A program made the position numbers and the translations under genes. From Nocardioides exalbidus (GTDB lineage: Bacteria; Actinomycetota; Actinomycetes; Propionibacteriales; Nocardioidaceae): 64,000 nucleotides of DNA. How positions within the stretch are numbered: position 1 is the first letter of the stretch; the number at the start of each line of letters is the position of its first letter. Where the stretch lies: assembly GCF_900105585.1 (NCBI RefSeq), contig NZ_FNRT01000002.1, forward strand, positions 1,612,001 to 1,676,000, written 5' to 3'. The notes below the pieces were generated by a model. That model had not been told where the DNA came from. It ran no database searches and saw only the letters and a list, made by a program, of their open reading frames with translations. Positions 42,801-49,927 of the stretch are shown piece after piece.

Positions 42801-42910
42801 GCGGCAAGCACAAGATCCGGCTCCACGTGGTCGCGGGTGAGGAGTACGCCGCCGCCACCAGCCGGACCCTCCACCTCAAGGTCGTGAAGGCCAGGAAGAA
42901 GAGGAAGTAG
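39872..42910 (+). CDS. Large secreted amidase-signature protein with Ig-like C-terminus
   Basis: 1012 residues from ATG at 39872. A Sec signal peptide ends near residue 34 (AQA-LT). Residues 35-300 form a beta-rich domain. Amidase-signature domain from about 330: catalytic Lys402 in IALKDIYD, the FGSSGGS motif at 475-481 with the cis-Ser, and Ser501 in TGVSLYAPS as nucleophile; the usual DTGGSIRIP is replaced by TQTGVSLYAP. Two Ig-like beta domains (about 830-910 and 920-1005) end in a basic KARKKRK tail that could bind wall polymers. It likely hydrolyses amides outside the cell, for example in peptides or xenobiotics; the substrate is unknown. Confidence 0.88.
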   Translation: MSFTPSGRTARLVALPAIAAVALGSLAVTPGAQALTSVTTANSATISINDARRPGLDTGSIRNVSGSRMEGFGNIFVHVDAPAGEEPRMNDQMMRGFGLTATSPGSYASTKSVRLGDVLMTRKVQVATASNTTSFFDTFTNTATEPVTLDVSFGGSLGSGLTATTSPNKATISASSSGDNAVGTADTWITATTPGATRPTGVVVGSGVGALGDQQSNPFETAYVPTGSRANDLGFVRTLTIEPGATESLMQYVVIGALSDTTQIATDTAALAASPNLSTLTVDEICTLQNIDITSYAAACAGAEPLKVPAAEVDVEHTTDVAYDVTGKTIAQLQADMVAGKVTSVQVTKAYLDRIEAYDDGALGFHAFITVAKDAVAQAMAADEARKAGRTGDLLGIPIALKDIYDTKDMPTSGGTLALKDWEPKKDAWQVARLREAGAVMIGKTVLSEFANSGSFSESGFKQVWNALYPSKTSFGSSGGSATAVAADLAAAAMGTQTGVSLYAPSTGASLTTFRGTDGLASTNGVMPLTWATDYAGPMAKSVTDVASLLDATSTQATGNNPDDLLTSRVDNSLRPVEWKSSLRPDALQGKVIGYVPTAFASTAIIDDNAGAVALADARAAIEAAGGTLVALPSGAATAPTNPPAAGYPTTGSAGSEGWERYIGEDRPATFPMTAKQLLENPLNLPYNVSGNYSYNPMDDTSVANLLARRDAYKVNADTWMDTAFGQSVDAVIYPGFLTSVGNNDAASAIFSSDRASGVITQGVGLPTAILPIGANDEGQSNNVQIVGRAWDDAAVLGYAYAVEQRARAAMHTEFAPALAWSGPAASTTSVSLGSTATTYGSTTTATVTVAADPAATGAVSVQVAGTTVTGTLAGGTATVTLPATTPVGTHLVTASYAGSATVAASAATTTLKVTRAAPTITAKLVRTKVKVGQKVKVRVAVSTTGTATVLVYDGTKVIRTRSVTGSKVMSLGKLARGKHKIRLHVVAGEEYAAATSRTLHLKVVKARKKRK

Positions 42911-42934
42911 CTCCACCGCCACGGCTGGGCGAGC

Positions 42935-42972
42935 GTGTCGACACCAAGGTCTCGGGACCTTGGTCTCGACAC
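42935..42972. terminator. 17-bp hairpin between convergent genes
   Basis: GTGTCGACACCAAGGTC pairs with GACCTTGGTCTCGACAC with one mismatch. Its arms resemble the right end of the 45-bp repeat (GTGTCGAAACCAAGG), so it may be derived from an inverted pair of those repeats. It ends both the amidase and the convergent secreted gene. Confidence 0.75.
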
Positions 42973-43003
42973 GGCCCGGCGGCCCTTCCCGACCGGACCC
43001 TGG

Positions 43004-44545
43004 TCAGTAGTCGCGGCGTACGTCCCAGCGGCCGTCGCGTCGGACGAACCTCAGTCCGAGCGTCCGGCCTCCACCGCTGAGCTGGAAGTCGGCCCCCGAC
43101 AACCCGCCGGAGAAGACCCCGCGACAGGTTCCCCGGTGTGGCAGGTCGAGTCGCCGCAGCGTCCGCCACCCGTCGGACGTCGACCGCTGCAGGAGTGCTG
43201 GCCACCCCGCGCTGCCGCGCGTGGCGGTGACCCGCAGCACCGAGCGGCGACCGATCGGGTGGACCACGTCGCACCGTCCGGCAACGCCGACAGGAAGGGT
43301 GGCCGCGCCCTTGTGGGAGAGCACCACGGTGCGCCTGCGCCCGGGCACCGCCACGAGGTCGGCCCGCGCGTCGAGCCCGACCAGCTGGGCGCGCAGGGGC
43401 AGGGCCTGCCAGGTGGCACCGTCGGAGGAGGTGACCAGGCGGCGGTCTCCGCCGCGGCAGCGCAGCGCCAGTGCGAAGAAGCCGACGCGTGGGGTGGCGT
43501 CGTCCTCGAACGCGCAGCGCGTGCCGCCCGCGCGGGACAGGAACGACAGAGGGGGTCGCCACGTCTGGCTCGCCGGTTCGTAGAGCTGGACGCCGAGGTC
43601 GTCACCCCGGTTGGCGACGACCGCCAGGGGCCGGCCCGGGGCGTCGAGGAGCAGGGGCGCGAAGTCCGGGCGGAAGTCGTCGACCAGCAGACCGGGCGCC
43701 GCCAGCGGTGCCACCGCGGTCACCGCCCAGGCCGACGACTCGTCGACCCGTGTCAGCCGCGTCACGCTCCAGCGGTCGGCGGTGTCGCCCAGCAGCACCG
43801 TGCGGGAGTCCGCGCTGGTGGCGAAGTCGTCGCACACCCGCGCGTCCTGGACGACCTGGCGCGCCGGCGCGCCGGCAACGGGATAGGCGTCGAAGGTCAC
43901 CGTGCAGTCCGCCGAGCTCGACCAGGCGAGGGTGACGGTGCCGTCGTCCGAGACGACCGGCGCCTGGGCGTCCTCGAACTCGCCGGTCGACTGCGACGCC
44001 TCGTGCTGCGTGAAGGCTCCACCGGTCCAGGTCAGGTAGTCGCGCCCTCGTGACCATGCTGCCCAGGTGCCCGACGGCGAGATGGCCGGGTCGCGCCAGG
44101 CGTAGCCCGGCAGTCGTTGCGCGGACCAGTGCACGCCGTCGGCGCTCGCGGCGGCGTACGGCTTGCCCTCGTCCGGCTCGACCAGCGCCGGTCCGCACTC
44201 GAACGTCACGGCGATCCCGTTTCCGGCGCCGCGCGCGACGACGTTCCAGCAGCGCAGGTCCGCCTCGCGGAAGACCGTGGTGCGAGCACCCCACGACCCG
44301 GTCTGGACGTCGAACCGACGGCCCTGGATCTCCCGGCCGCCGCGGGATCGGGTGACCTCGTAGCGGTCGCCGTCGCCGAGCCGCACGACCTGGCCGTGGG
44401 GCACGGCCCGCGGCAGCCCGGCCAGGGGCGAGGGCGGGTGCGGGGGCACGTCGGGACTGCCCGTCGCGACGCTCGCGCTCGCGGCCGCAGGGAGGAGGGC
44501 CAGGGCAACGACCCCGGCGACGAGTCGAGCCCGGGACGACGACAT
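43004..44545 (-). CDS. Secreted protein, probable beta-propeller
   Basis: 513 residues from ATG at 44545. A Sec signal peptide ends near residue 26 (ASA-SV). The body has repeated blades with S/A-x-D-G-x-x-W turns: AAASADGVHWSAQRL, SPSGTWAAWSRG, SSDGATWQALPL, and VSDDGTVTLAWSS, as in sialidase/BNR-type propellers. Cysteines are spaced as possible pairs. No catalytic residues are recognised. It stands alone between the amidase and pirin genes, on the opposite strand to the amidase. Confidence 0.72.
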   Translation of the reverse strand: MSSSRARLVAGVVALALLPAAASASVATGSPDVPPHPPSPLAGLPRAVPHGQVVRLGDGDRYEVTRSRGGREIQGRRFDVQTGSWGARTTVFREADLRCWNVVARGAGNGIAVTFECGPALVEPDEGKPYAAASADGVHWSAQRLPGYAWRDPAISPSGTWAAWSRGRDYLTWTGGAFTQHEASQSTGEFEDAQAPVVSDDGTVTLAWSSSADCTVTFDAYPVAGAPARQVVQDARVCDDFATSADSRTVLLGDTADRWSVTRLTRVDESSAWAVTAVAPLAAPGLLVDDFRPDFAPLLLDAPGRPLAVVANRGDDLGVQLYEPASQTWRPPLSFLSRAGGTRCAFEDDATPRVGFFALALRCRGGDRRLVTSSDGATWQALPLRAQLVGLDARADLVAVPGRRRTVVLSHKGAATLPVGVAGRCDVVHPIGRRSVLRVTATRGSAGWPALLQRSTSDGWRTLRRLDLPHRGTCRGVFSGGLSGADFQLSGGGRTLGLRFVRRDGRWDVRRDY

Positions 44546-44589
44546 CTCGGCAGCATAGGCCTCCGGGGGTGCGCCCGCCGTCGGCGTGC

Positions 44590-45270
44590 TCAGGCGAAGG
44601 ACCAGACCAGCAGGTCGGTCTCCTCCGACGCCGTGACCACCCTGCCCGGCTCGCCCTCGAGGCGTACGGCGTCGCCCTCCCGCAGCTCGCGGTCACCGAG
44701 CTGCACCGCACCGGTGGCGGCGAAGACGTGCTGGCGCGGGTCCTCGGGCAACGCGACGACATCGCCGGGCGCGAGCCGGGCGACGAGCAGGCGGGCGCCG
44801 GTCGTGCCGATCGGGAGGCCACCACCTCCGACCACCTCGACCAGCCCGGTGGCCGGCTGCGGCGCCTCGCCCAGGACGTACGCCGGCTCCCTCCCCGGTG
44901 CCGACGGTGCGAGCCAGGCCTGGACGAACCGGCACCGGCCCGACCGCGGGTCGGCGACCTCGCTGTGCCGGATGCCCGAGCCGGCCGACAGCACCTGCGC
45001 CCGGCCGGCCTCGACGACGTGCCGGTGACCGGTCGAGTCGGTGTGCACGAGGGCGCCCTCGAGGACCCAGGTGACGATCTCCAGCTCCGAGTGCGGGTGG
45101 TCGGGATAGCCCCCGCCCGCGGCCAGGAGGTCGTCGTTGTGGCAGACCAGGGGACCGAAGCCGAGGTTGGCCGGGTCGTAGTGCGGTCCGAACGAGAACG
45201 AGTGCCGCGTGACCCGTCCCACCTCTGTGGAGGAGGACCTGTCCGAACCGGCGTACACGGCCATGCCCAT
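44590..45270 (-). CDS. Pirin family protein (bicupin)
   Basis: 226 residues from ATG at 45270; ATG 45264 or 45303 are alternatives, the latter overlapping the divergent gene. Pirin features: TRHSFSFGPHYDPANLGFGPL, then GGYPDHPHSELEIVTWVLEGALVHTDSTGH with the metal-binding His residues, and SAGSGIRHSEV. Pirins hold iron in the N-terminal cupin; some are quercetinases, others redox sensors. The C-terminal cupin lacks clear metal ligands. The start is 18 bp from the divergent beta-glucosidase start. Confidence 0.9.
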   Translation of the reverse strand: MGMAVYAGSDRSSSTEVGRVTRHSFSFGPHYDPANLGFGPLVCHNDDLLAAGGGYPDHPHSELEIVTWVLEGALVHTDSTGHRHVVEAGRAQVLSAGSGIRHSEVADPRSGRCRFVQAWLAPSAPGREPAYVLGEAPQPATGLVEVVGGGGLPIGTTGARLLVARLAPGDVVALPEDPRQHVFAATGAVQLGDRELREGDAVRLEGEPGRVVTASEETDLLVWSFA

Positions 45271-45275
45271 GCCGA

Positions 45276-45288
45276 TATCTTCGCCGAT
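45276..45288 (+). promoter_or_regulatory. Leaderless-type -10 box of the beta-glucosidase gene
   Basis: TATCTT at 45276-45281 lies 7 bp before the GTG start at 45289. It falls in a palindromic GATATC core, so it may serve the divergent pirin gene as well. Confidence 0.5.
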
Positions 45289-46638
45289 GTGGCACCACCG
45301 CATGACTTCCCCCTGCTCCCGCCCGGATTCCGGTTCGGGACCAGCACCGCGAGCTACCAGGTCGAGGGTGCCGCGACGGAGGACGGCCGTGGGCCGAGCA
45401 TCTGGGACACCTTCACCGCCGAGCCCGGTCGCGTCGTCGACGGCAGCACCGGCGCCGTCGCCTGCGACCACTACCACCGGGTCGACGAGGACGTCGCGCT
45501 GATGAAGGAGCTCGGCACGGGTGGCTACCGCTTCTCGATCGCCTGGCCGCGCATCCAGCCCGACGGCCGCGGGCCGGCCAACCCGAAGGGGCTGGCGTTC
45601 TACGACCGGCTCGTCGACACGCTCCTGGCCAACGGCCAGCAGCCGATGGTCACGCTCTACCACTGGGACCTGCCGCAGGCGCTCGAGGACGACGGCGGCT
45701 GGCTCAACCGCGACACCGTCGAGCGCTTCGCCGACTACGCGGCCATCGTCGGCGAGAAGCTGGTGGACCGGGTCGAGCACTGGATCCCGGTCAACGAGCC
45801 CAACGTCGCCTCGATCCTCGGCTACGGCATGGGCACCCACGCGCCCGGCAAGGCGATGCTCTTCGACTGCCTCGCCGCCGCCCACCACCTGCTGATGGCC
45901 CATGGCCGCGCGGCGATCGAGCTGCGGAGGGTCGGCGCCGAGTCGATCGGCTGCGCCAACAACCACGCCCCGATCTGGCCGGCCAGCGACGACGACGCCG
46001 ACGTCGGGATCAGCAAGATCTTCGACGCCCTGTGGAACGGGATGTTCCTCGAGCCGATGCTGCTCGGGCGCTACCCGGTCGACCTGATGCCGCTCTTCGA
46101 GGACGTCATGCAGGACGGCGACCTCGCCACGATCCGCCAGCCGCTCGACTTCTACGGCGTGAACTACTACAACCCGATGAAGATCGCCGCGGCCGACGAG
46201 GAGTCCGACATCCCGTTCGACTTCCGCGAGGTCGTCGGCTACCCGACGACCGACTTCGGCTGGCCGATCGTCCCCGACGCGCTGCGCGAGTGGCTGGTCA
46301 TGTTCCGCGCCCGCTTCCGCGCCGCCCTGCCGCCGATGATGATCACCGAGTCGGGCTGCAGCTACAACGTCGGACCCGACGAGCACGGCGTCGTCGACGA
46401 CCAGGCCCGCATCGACTACCTCCGCGCCCACGTCAACGCCGTCTCCGAGGCGATCACCCGCGGCGTCGACGTCCGCGGCTACTACACCTGGTCGCTCATG
46501 GACAACTTCGAGTGGGCCGAGGGCTACACCCAGCGCTTCGGCCTCGTCCACGTCGACTACGAGACCCTCGAGCGGACGAAGAAGAAGTCGTTCCAGTGGT
46601 ACGCCGACCTGATCAGGGCCCAGCCCCAGCACCTGTAG
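45289..46638 (+). CDS. Beta-glucosidase, glycoside hydrolase family 1
   Basis: 449 residues from GTG at 45289, standard for GH1. Acid/base Glu lies in VNEPNVAS and nucleophile Glu in MITESGCSYN. N-terminal PPGFRFGTSTASYQVEGAATEDGRGPSIWD and the C-terminal YYTWSLMDNFEWAEGYTQRFGLVHVDY are canonical. It is cytosolic (no signal peptide) and would release glucose from cellobiose-like or aryl glucosides. No transporter is next to it. The TATCTT box 7 bp before the GTG supports this start. Confidence 0.95.
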   Translation: MAPPHDFPLLPPGFRFGTSTASYQVEGAATEDGRGPSIWDTFTAEPGRVVDGSTGAVACDHYHRVDEDVALMKELGTGGYRFSIAWPRIQPDGRGPANPKGLAFYDRLVDTLLANGQQPMVTLYHWDLPQALEDDGGWLNRDTVERFADYAAIVGEKLVDRVEHWIPVNEPNVASILGYGMGTHAPGKAMLFDCLAAAHHLLMAHGRAAIELRRVGAESIGCANNHAPIWPASDDDADVGISKIFDALWNGMFLEPMLLGRYPVDLMPLFEDVMQDGDLATIRQPLDFYGVNYYNPMKIAAADEESDIPFDFREVVGYPTTDFGWPIVPDALREWLVMFRARFRAALPPMMITESGCSYNVGPDEHGVVDDQARIDYLRAHVNAVSEAITRGVDVRGYYTWSLMDNFEWAEGYTQRFGLVHVDYETLERTKKKSFQWYADLIRAQPQHL

Positions 46639-46660
46639 GCGCTGGTCCGCCGCTGGTCCC

Positions 46661-46683
46661 CCGCTGGTTGAGCAGCGAGCGCC
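46661..46683 (+). repeat. Truncated copy of the 45-bp repeat
   Basis: CCGCTGGTTGAGCAGCGAGC plus GCC repeats the first half of the left arm at 46697-46741, and two shorter CGCTGGTCC pieces stand before it (46640-46660). This looks like a cluster of broken repeat copies. Confidence 0.75.
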
Positions 46684-46742
46684 AACGACCCGCCTGCCGC
46701 TGGTTGAGCAGCGAGCGCCAGCGAGCGTGTCGAAACCAAGGC

Positions 46743-47042
46743 TCACCCGGCGCCTCGAGGCCGCCGCCAGTGGCCCATCGCGAGCTCCGGCAGGTCGTCG
46801 TACCGACCCTCGATGAGCGCCAACCGCTTGTCGCGGCGCCACCCCTGCACCTGCTTCTCGAACGCGAACGCCTCGTCGATGCGATCGCACTCACCCGCCC
46901 AGGCGAGCCGCACAGGTCGCCTGCGTCTCGTGTACTCCGCGCCGAGTCCCTCGTTGTGCTCCCCCAGCCGACGTTCGAGGTTCCAGGTGCTGCCGACGTA
47001 GAAGCTGCCGTCCGAGCACTCGAGGATGTAGGTCCAGGGCAT
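46743..47042 (-). CDS. GIY-YIG nuclease superfamily protein (UPF0213-like)
   Basis: 99 residues from ATG at 47042. The GIY-YIG layout is TYIL at 4-7, YVG at 15-17, Arg24/Arg25 and His29 in ERRLGEHN, and Glu62 in EAFAFEKQVQGW as the metal ligand, all single-domain. Such short nucleases are stand-alone endonucleases of unknown role, spread through bacteria in repeat-rich surroundings. The gene lies within the inverted repeat pair described for 46697-47147, which is the strongest clue to its function: cutting at or maintaining these repeats. Confidence 0.88.
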   Translation of the reverse strand: MPWTYILECSDGSFYVGSTWNLERRLGEHNEGLGAEYTRRRRPVRLAWAGECDRIDEAFAFEKQVQGWRRDKRLALIEGRYDDLPELAMGHWRRPRGAG

Positions 47043-47102
47043 CACGTCAGTCGATCGGATCACGGCGCTGGACGACAGGGGGTGTCGACGATCTGTGGAT
47101 GA

Positions 47103-47147
47103 CCTTGGTTTCGACACGGGCGCTAGGGCGCCCTGCTCAACCAGCGG
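47103..47147 (-). repeat. Right 45-bp repeat of the GIY-YIG unit
   Basis: On the minus strand it begins CCGCTGGTTGAGCAG and ends GTGTCGAAACCAAGG, with a GGGCGC-CCTA-GCGCCC hairpin between. It is inverted with respect to 46697-46741. Confidence 0.85.
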
Positions 47148-47171
47148 GGTGGCTTTGGCAGACTGCCGGGC

Positions 47172-47678
47172 ATGGCCGCCGACCGTCCCGTCCCCGACCG
47201 CCCCGTCCCGGACCGCCCGAGCGAGGGGTTCTCCTCGGAGGGGGCGAAGGACAGCTACGGGATGACGTGGGTGGCGCTGGCGCTGCTGGTGCTCATGATC
47301 GCGATCTGCTCGTGGCGCCTCTACGACTTCTGGGACAGCCGGCAGGCGCCGGCGGGGGCGCAGGAGGCCACGGTGCTCGGGTTCGAGGAGCTCGGCCGGA
47401 GCCGGCCGGGTGACGGCTCGCCGGAGTACGCCTCGATCCACTTCCAGCTCGCCGACGGCTCCGACGCCTCCGCGATCTACCAGCTGCGCCGCCTCGGCGA
47501 GGCCGAGAAGGGCGACACGATCACCGTCTACGAGTCCGGCGGCGAGTGGCGTACGACGTCGGAGAAGGCGTGGGGGAGCACGCTCGGGTGGGGCATCGGG
47601 CTGGTGCTCCTGCTCGTGATGGTCGTCGGCTGGTTCCGGGTGCGCTCACGTGTGAAGCGGGGCAGAAGTCCCTTCTAG
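47172..47678 (+). CDS. Two-helix membrane protein (DUF3592-like)
   Basis: 168 residues from ATG at 47172. A tandem VPDRP N-terminus is followed by a helix at about 33-50 (WVALALLVLMIAICSW), an extracytoplasmic beta domain (ATVLGFEELG...SIHFQLADGSDASAIYQLRRLGEAEKGDTITVYES) and a second helix at about 137-156. This is the pattern of DUF3592 proteins, whose function is unknown. The C-terminus is basic. It stands upstream of the ESX-like trio. Confidence 0.75.
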   Translation: MAADRPVPDRPVPDRPSEGFSSEGAKDSYGMTWVALALLVLMIAICSWRLYDFWDSRQAPAGAQEATVLGFEELGRSRPGDGSPEYASIHFQLADGSDASAIYQLRRLGEAEKGDTITVYESGGEWRTTSEKAWGSTLGWGIGLVLLLVMVVGWFRVRSRVKRGRSPF

Positions 47679-47768
47679 CAAGGGCGGAGCGCGTTTGCGG
47701 ACCGGGCCGCGGGGTAGGAGTCGGGTCGACGGCACGAGACCAGACGAGACCGGACGAGGACGGCGACA

Positions 47769-48761
47769 GTGAGCTTCCAGGTGGACCCCGACGCGCTGAC
47801 AGCGGCGTCGAAACTCGCGTCCAAGCAGCACGAGCACATCGGCACGATCGACGGCTACATCAGCGCCTCGTGCAGCAACTTCGGCGCCTTCTCCGGCGTC
47901 CTCTCCCTCTTCCTCGGCAGCTACGAGTCGGCGGTGAGCACCGCCCACGACGGCCTCCGCGACTCCCAGGCCGTGGCCGACAAGGTGCGCGACGCGTTCA
48001 TCGGCTCGCGCGACGACTACCTCGCCACCGACGAGGCGACCTACGACCGCTTCCGCGCCCTCTCGTCGGACCCGTCGAGCTTCCCGCCCTACGACCCGGC
48101 GGGCAGCGGCAACGACACCCCCGGCGGCCCGCTCTCCAACGCCCCGGCCGACGGCACGAAGCTGCCCGACCTCGAGGACAAGTCGCCCGGCCTCACCGAT
48201 GTCGGGAAGAAGGGCCTCGACCAGGTCAAGCCCGGCAACGACGTCGACAAGCCGCCGGCGTGGATGGACCCGAAGAAGGCCGCCGAGGACGCGATCAAGG
48301 ACGGCATCGAGCGCCGCACCGACGAGTACCAGTACTACCGCTCGCTCGGCTACTCCGACGAGGAGGCGCTGGAGTTCGCCAAGACCGACAACGCCGACGG
48401 TCGCGCCGACACGATCAACCACGACCGGATCAACCGCAACGCGGAGACCGCCTACAACACCGAGTACGACCGCCAGATCGCCGCCGGTGCCAGCGAGGAG
48501 GACGCCCGCGAGCGCGCCAACGACGCCTACGCCGACTCCCGGTCGACCGACTCGGCCGACCACGACCGGCGCCGCGACATCGGCAGCACGGCGAGCACCT
48601 ACAACGACCTCTACAACGAGGCCAACAAGACCGTCGACGGCGTCAAGGACCTCGTCGACAACGTCAACGAGATCAACGACAACGCCGACGACCTCGACGA
48701 GTACGACGACTACGAGTCGCAGGACGAGGACGAGAGCGCACAGGAGTGGGCACGGTCATGA
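47769..48761 (+). CDS. ESX-like helical protein with acidic C-terminus
   Basis: 330 residues from GTG at 47769. Residues 1-100 form two long helices joined by a short loop (VDPDALTAASKLASKQHEHIG... VADKVRDAFIGSRDDYLA), like the EspC or LXG-type heads of type VII secretion substrates. The rest is very hydrophilic: Asp/Asn/Glu-rich with AYNTEYDRQIAAGASEEDARERANDAYADSRS repeat-like helices, ending in DDYESQDEDE. There is no signal peptide and no membrane helix. It is followed by two further coupled genes, a typical ESX-associated trio. Which secretion machine exports it is not in the window. Confidence 0.65.
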   Translation: MSFQVDPDALTAASKLASKQHEHIGTIDGYISASCSNFGAFSGVLSLFLGSYESAVSTAHDGLRDSQAVADKVRDAFIGSRDDYLATDEATYDRFRALSSDPSSFPPYDPAGSGNDTPGGPLSNAPADGTKLPDLEDKSPGLTDVGKKGLDQVKPGNDVDKPPAWMDPKKAAEDAIKDGIERRTDEYQYYRSLGYSDEEALEFAKTDNADGRADTINHDRINRNAETAYNTEYDRQIAAGASEEDARERANDAYADSRSTDSADHDRRRDIGSTASTYNDLYNEANKTVDGVKDLVDNVNEINDNADDLDEYDDYESQDEDESAQEWARS

Positions 48762-49501
48762 CGATCACCGAAGCGGTCAACCCGACCTCCGCCGTCTCGG
48801 GCGGCACGCCGCCGGGCACCCAGGGCCAGTACATCGAGGACAAGAAGGGCGAGTGCGGCCTGATCATCCCGGCGATCGACAGCATCGTCGACAAGATCAC
48901 CGGCTGGAGCCTGCTCGAGGCGCTCTTCAAGCCCGTCGCCGGCGACTTCAACGCCGTGTCGTCCATGCAGCTCGCCTGGGGCAACGTCGGCAACGCCTGC
49001 GGCGCCGTCGGCCAGAACTACACCTCGCTGGCCGGCCAGCTGCCCGGCGTGTGGCAGGGCCCGGCCGGCACCTCGGCCACGTCGCGGATGGGCGACGTCG
49101 GCGAGATGCACGCCGACCAGCAGGAGGCCTCCGGCTACATCGCCGAGCAGCTCGGCCACGTGATCGAGGTCGGCAAGGCCACCCTCGACGTGCTGGTCAT
49201 CGCCATCGACTTCATCGACGGCGTCATCCAGGAGCTGATCATCTCCGGGCTCGCCGGGCCCATCGGCTGGCTGAAGGCGGGTGTGTCGGCCCCGGGCAAG
49301 GCGCGCCGCATCGTCGAGCTGATCCACGACGGCCTCCGGGCGATCGAGAAGCTCACCAAGGCTGCCGAGGCGCTGCTCAAGGTGCTGCGCTACGTCAACG
49401 CCGGTCTGGGCGGCGCCAACACGCTGCTGTCCGCGTTCAGCACCGCCCAGCACGCCGACGCGGGCAACCGCACCGACAACTCAGCCACGCAGGGGTTCTG
49501 A
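48758..49501 (+). CDS. WXG100-like protein with hydrophobic C-terminal half
   Basis: 247 residues from ATG at 48758, overlapping the previous stop as ATGA. Residues 60-125 show a helix-turn-helix with W99-x-G101 in LPGVWQGPAG, as in WXG100 proteins. The C-terminal part (LIISGLAGPIGWLKAG, LKVLRYVNAGLGGANTLLSAFS) is amphipathic and may contact membranes. It may pair with the previous protein as a secreted hetero-dimer, or act as a pore-like effector; both are inference. Confidence 0.65.
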   Translation: MTITEAVNPTSAVSGGTPPGTQGQYIEDKKGECGLIIPAIDSIVDKITGWSLLEALFKPVAGDFNAVSSMQLAWGNVGNACGAVGQNYTSLAGQLPGVWQGPAGTSATSRMGDVGEMHADQQEASGYIAEQLGHVIEVGKATLDVLVIAIDFIDGVIQELIISGLAGPIGWLKAGVSAPGKARRIVELIHDGLRAIEKLTKAAEALLKVLRYVNAGLGGANTLLSAFSTAQHADAGNRTDNSATQGF

Positions 49502-49905
49502 TGGCACTCTCCGACAATCCCGCGCTGCAGGCCGCGCTCGCCGAGTCGCGCCAGCAGGCCGCGGAGGCCACGGCCTCCCTGCGCCAGATGGCCGCCCACC
49601 TCAGCGCGGAGCGCGACAAGTTCAAGGCCGAGTCGGCCCGCCGGATCGAGGAGCTGCAGCGCGAGGCCCGCCGCGGCGACCTCGGTCCCGACCAGGAGCG
49701 GCTGCAGCGTCGCGTCGACGCCGGCGAGACCTCGTGGCGCGACATCGCGAGCGGTGCCGACGAGCACCCGAGCGCCGAGGCGGCCCGGGCGGGCCTCAGC
49801 CACAACCTGACCGAGCTCCGCGAGGAGCTCGAGCTCGACGACGCCTTCCTCGAGGCCGACGAGGCCGCCCGGGAGCAGCAGCGACGGGCGATGCCCGAGC
49901 ACTGA
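49501..49905 (+). CDS. Charged coiled-coil protein, third gene of the ESX-like trio
   Basis: 134 residues from ATG at 49501, overlapping the preceding stop by 1 bp. It is a continuous charged helix: LQAALAESRQQAAEATASLRQMAAHLSAERDKFKAESARRIEELQREARR, then a second helix LTELREELELDDAFLEADEAAREQQRR. It resembles chaperone-like or accessory proteins encoded beside ESX substrates. No named family is recognised. Confidence 0.65.
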   Translation: MALSDNPALQAALAESRQQAAEATASLRQMAAHLSAERDKFKAESARRIEELQREARRGDLGPDQERLQRRVDAGETSWRDIASGADEHPSAEAARAGLSHNLTELREELELDDAFLEADEAAREQQRRAMPEH

Positions 49906-49927
49906 CGCGCGCCGATAGGCTCGGGTC

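Larger units (their letters stand above)
46697..47147. mobile_element. 451-bp unit: GIY-YIG gene flanked by inverted 45-bp repeats
   Basis: The left repeat (46697-46741) and right repeat (47103-47147) are each 45 bp and inverted. Read inward both start CCGCTGGTTGAGCAG, have a 15-bp middle and end GTGTCGAAACCAAGG. The nuclease gene fills the space, starting its stop codon 2 bp after the left repeat. The middle differs: GC-rich in both, a GGGCGC...GCGCCC hairpin in the right copy and CGAGCGCCAGCGAGC in the left. Another intact copy stands alone at 55291-55335. The layout resembles terminal inverted repeats, or a REP family with a dedicated nuclease, but target duplications were not found and movement is inferred. 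Confidence 0.6.

Noticed and set aside
46625..46700. Extra gene between the beta-glucosidase and the GIY-YIG gene
   Set aside because: The stretch is made of broken repeat copies; the open frames there are repeat-encoded.
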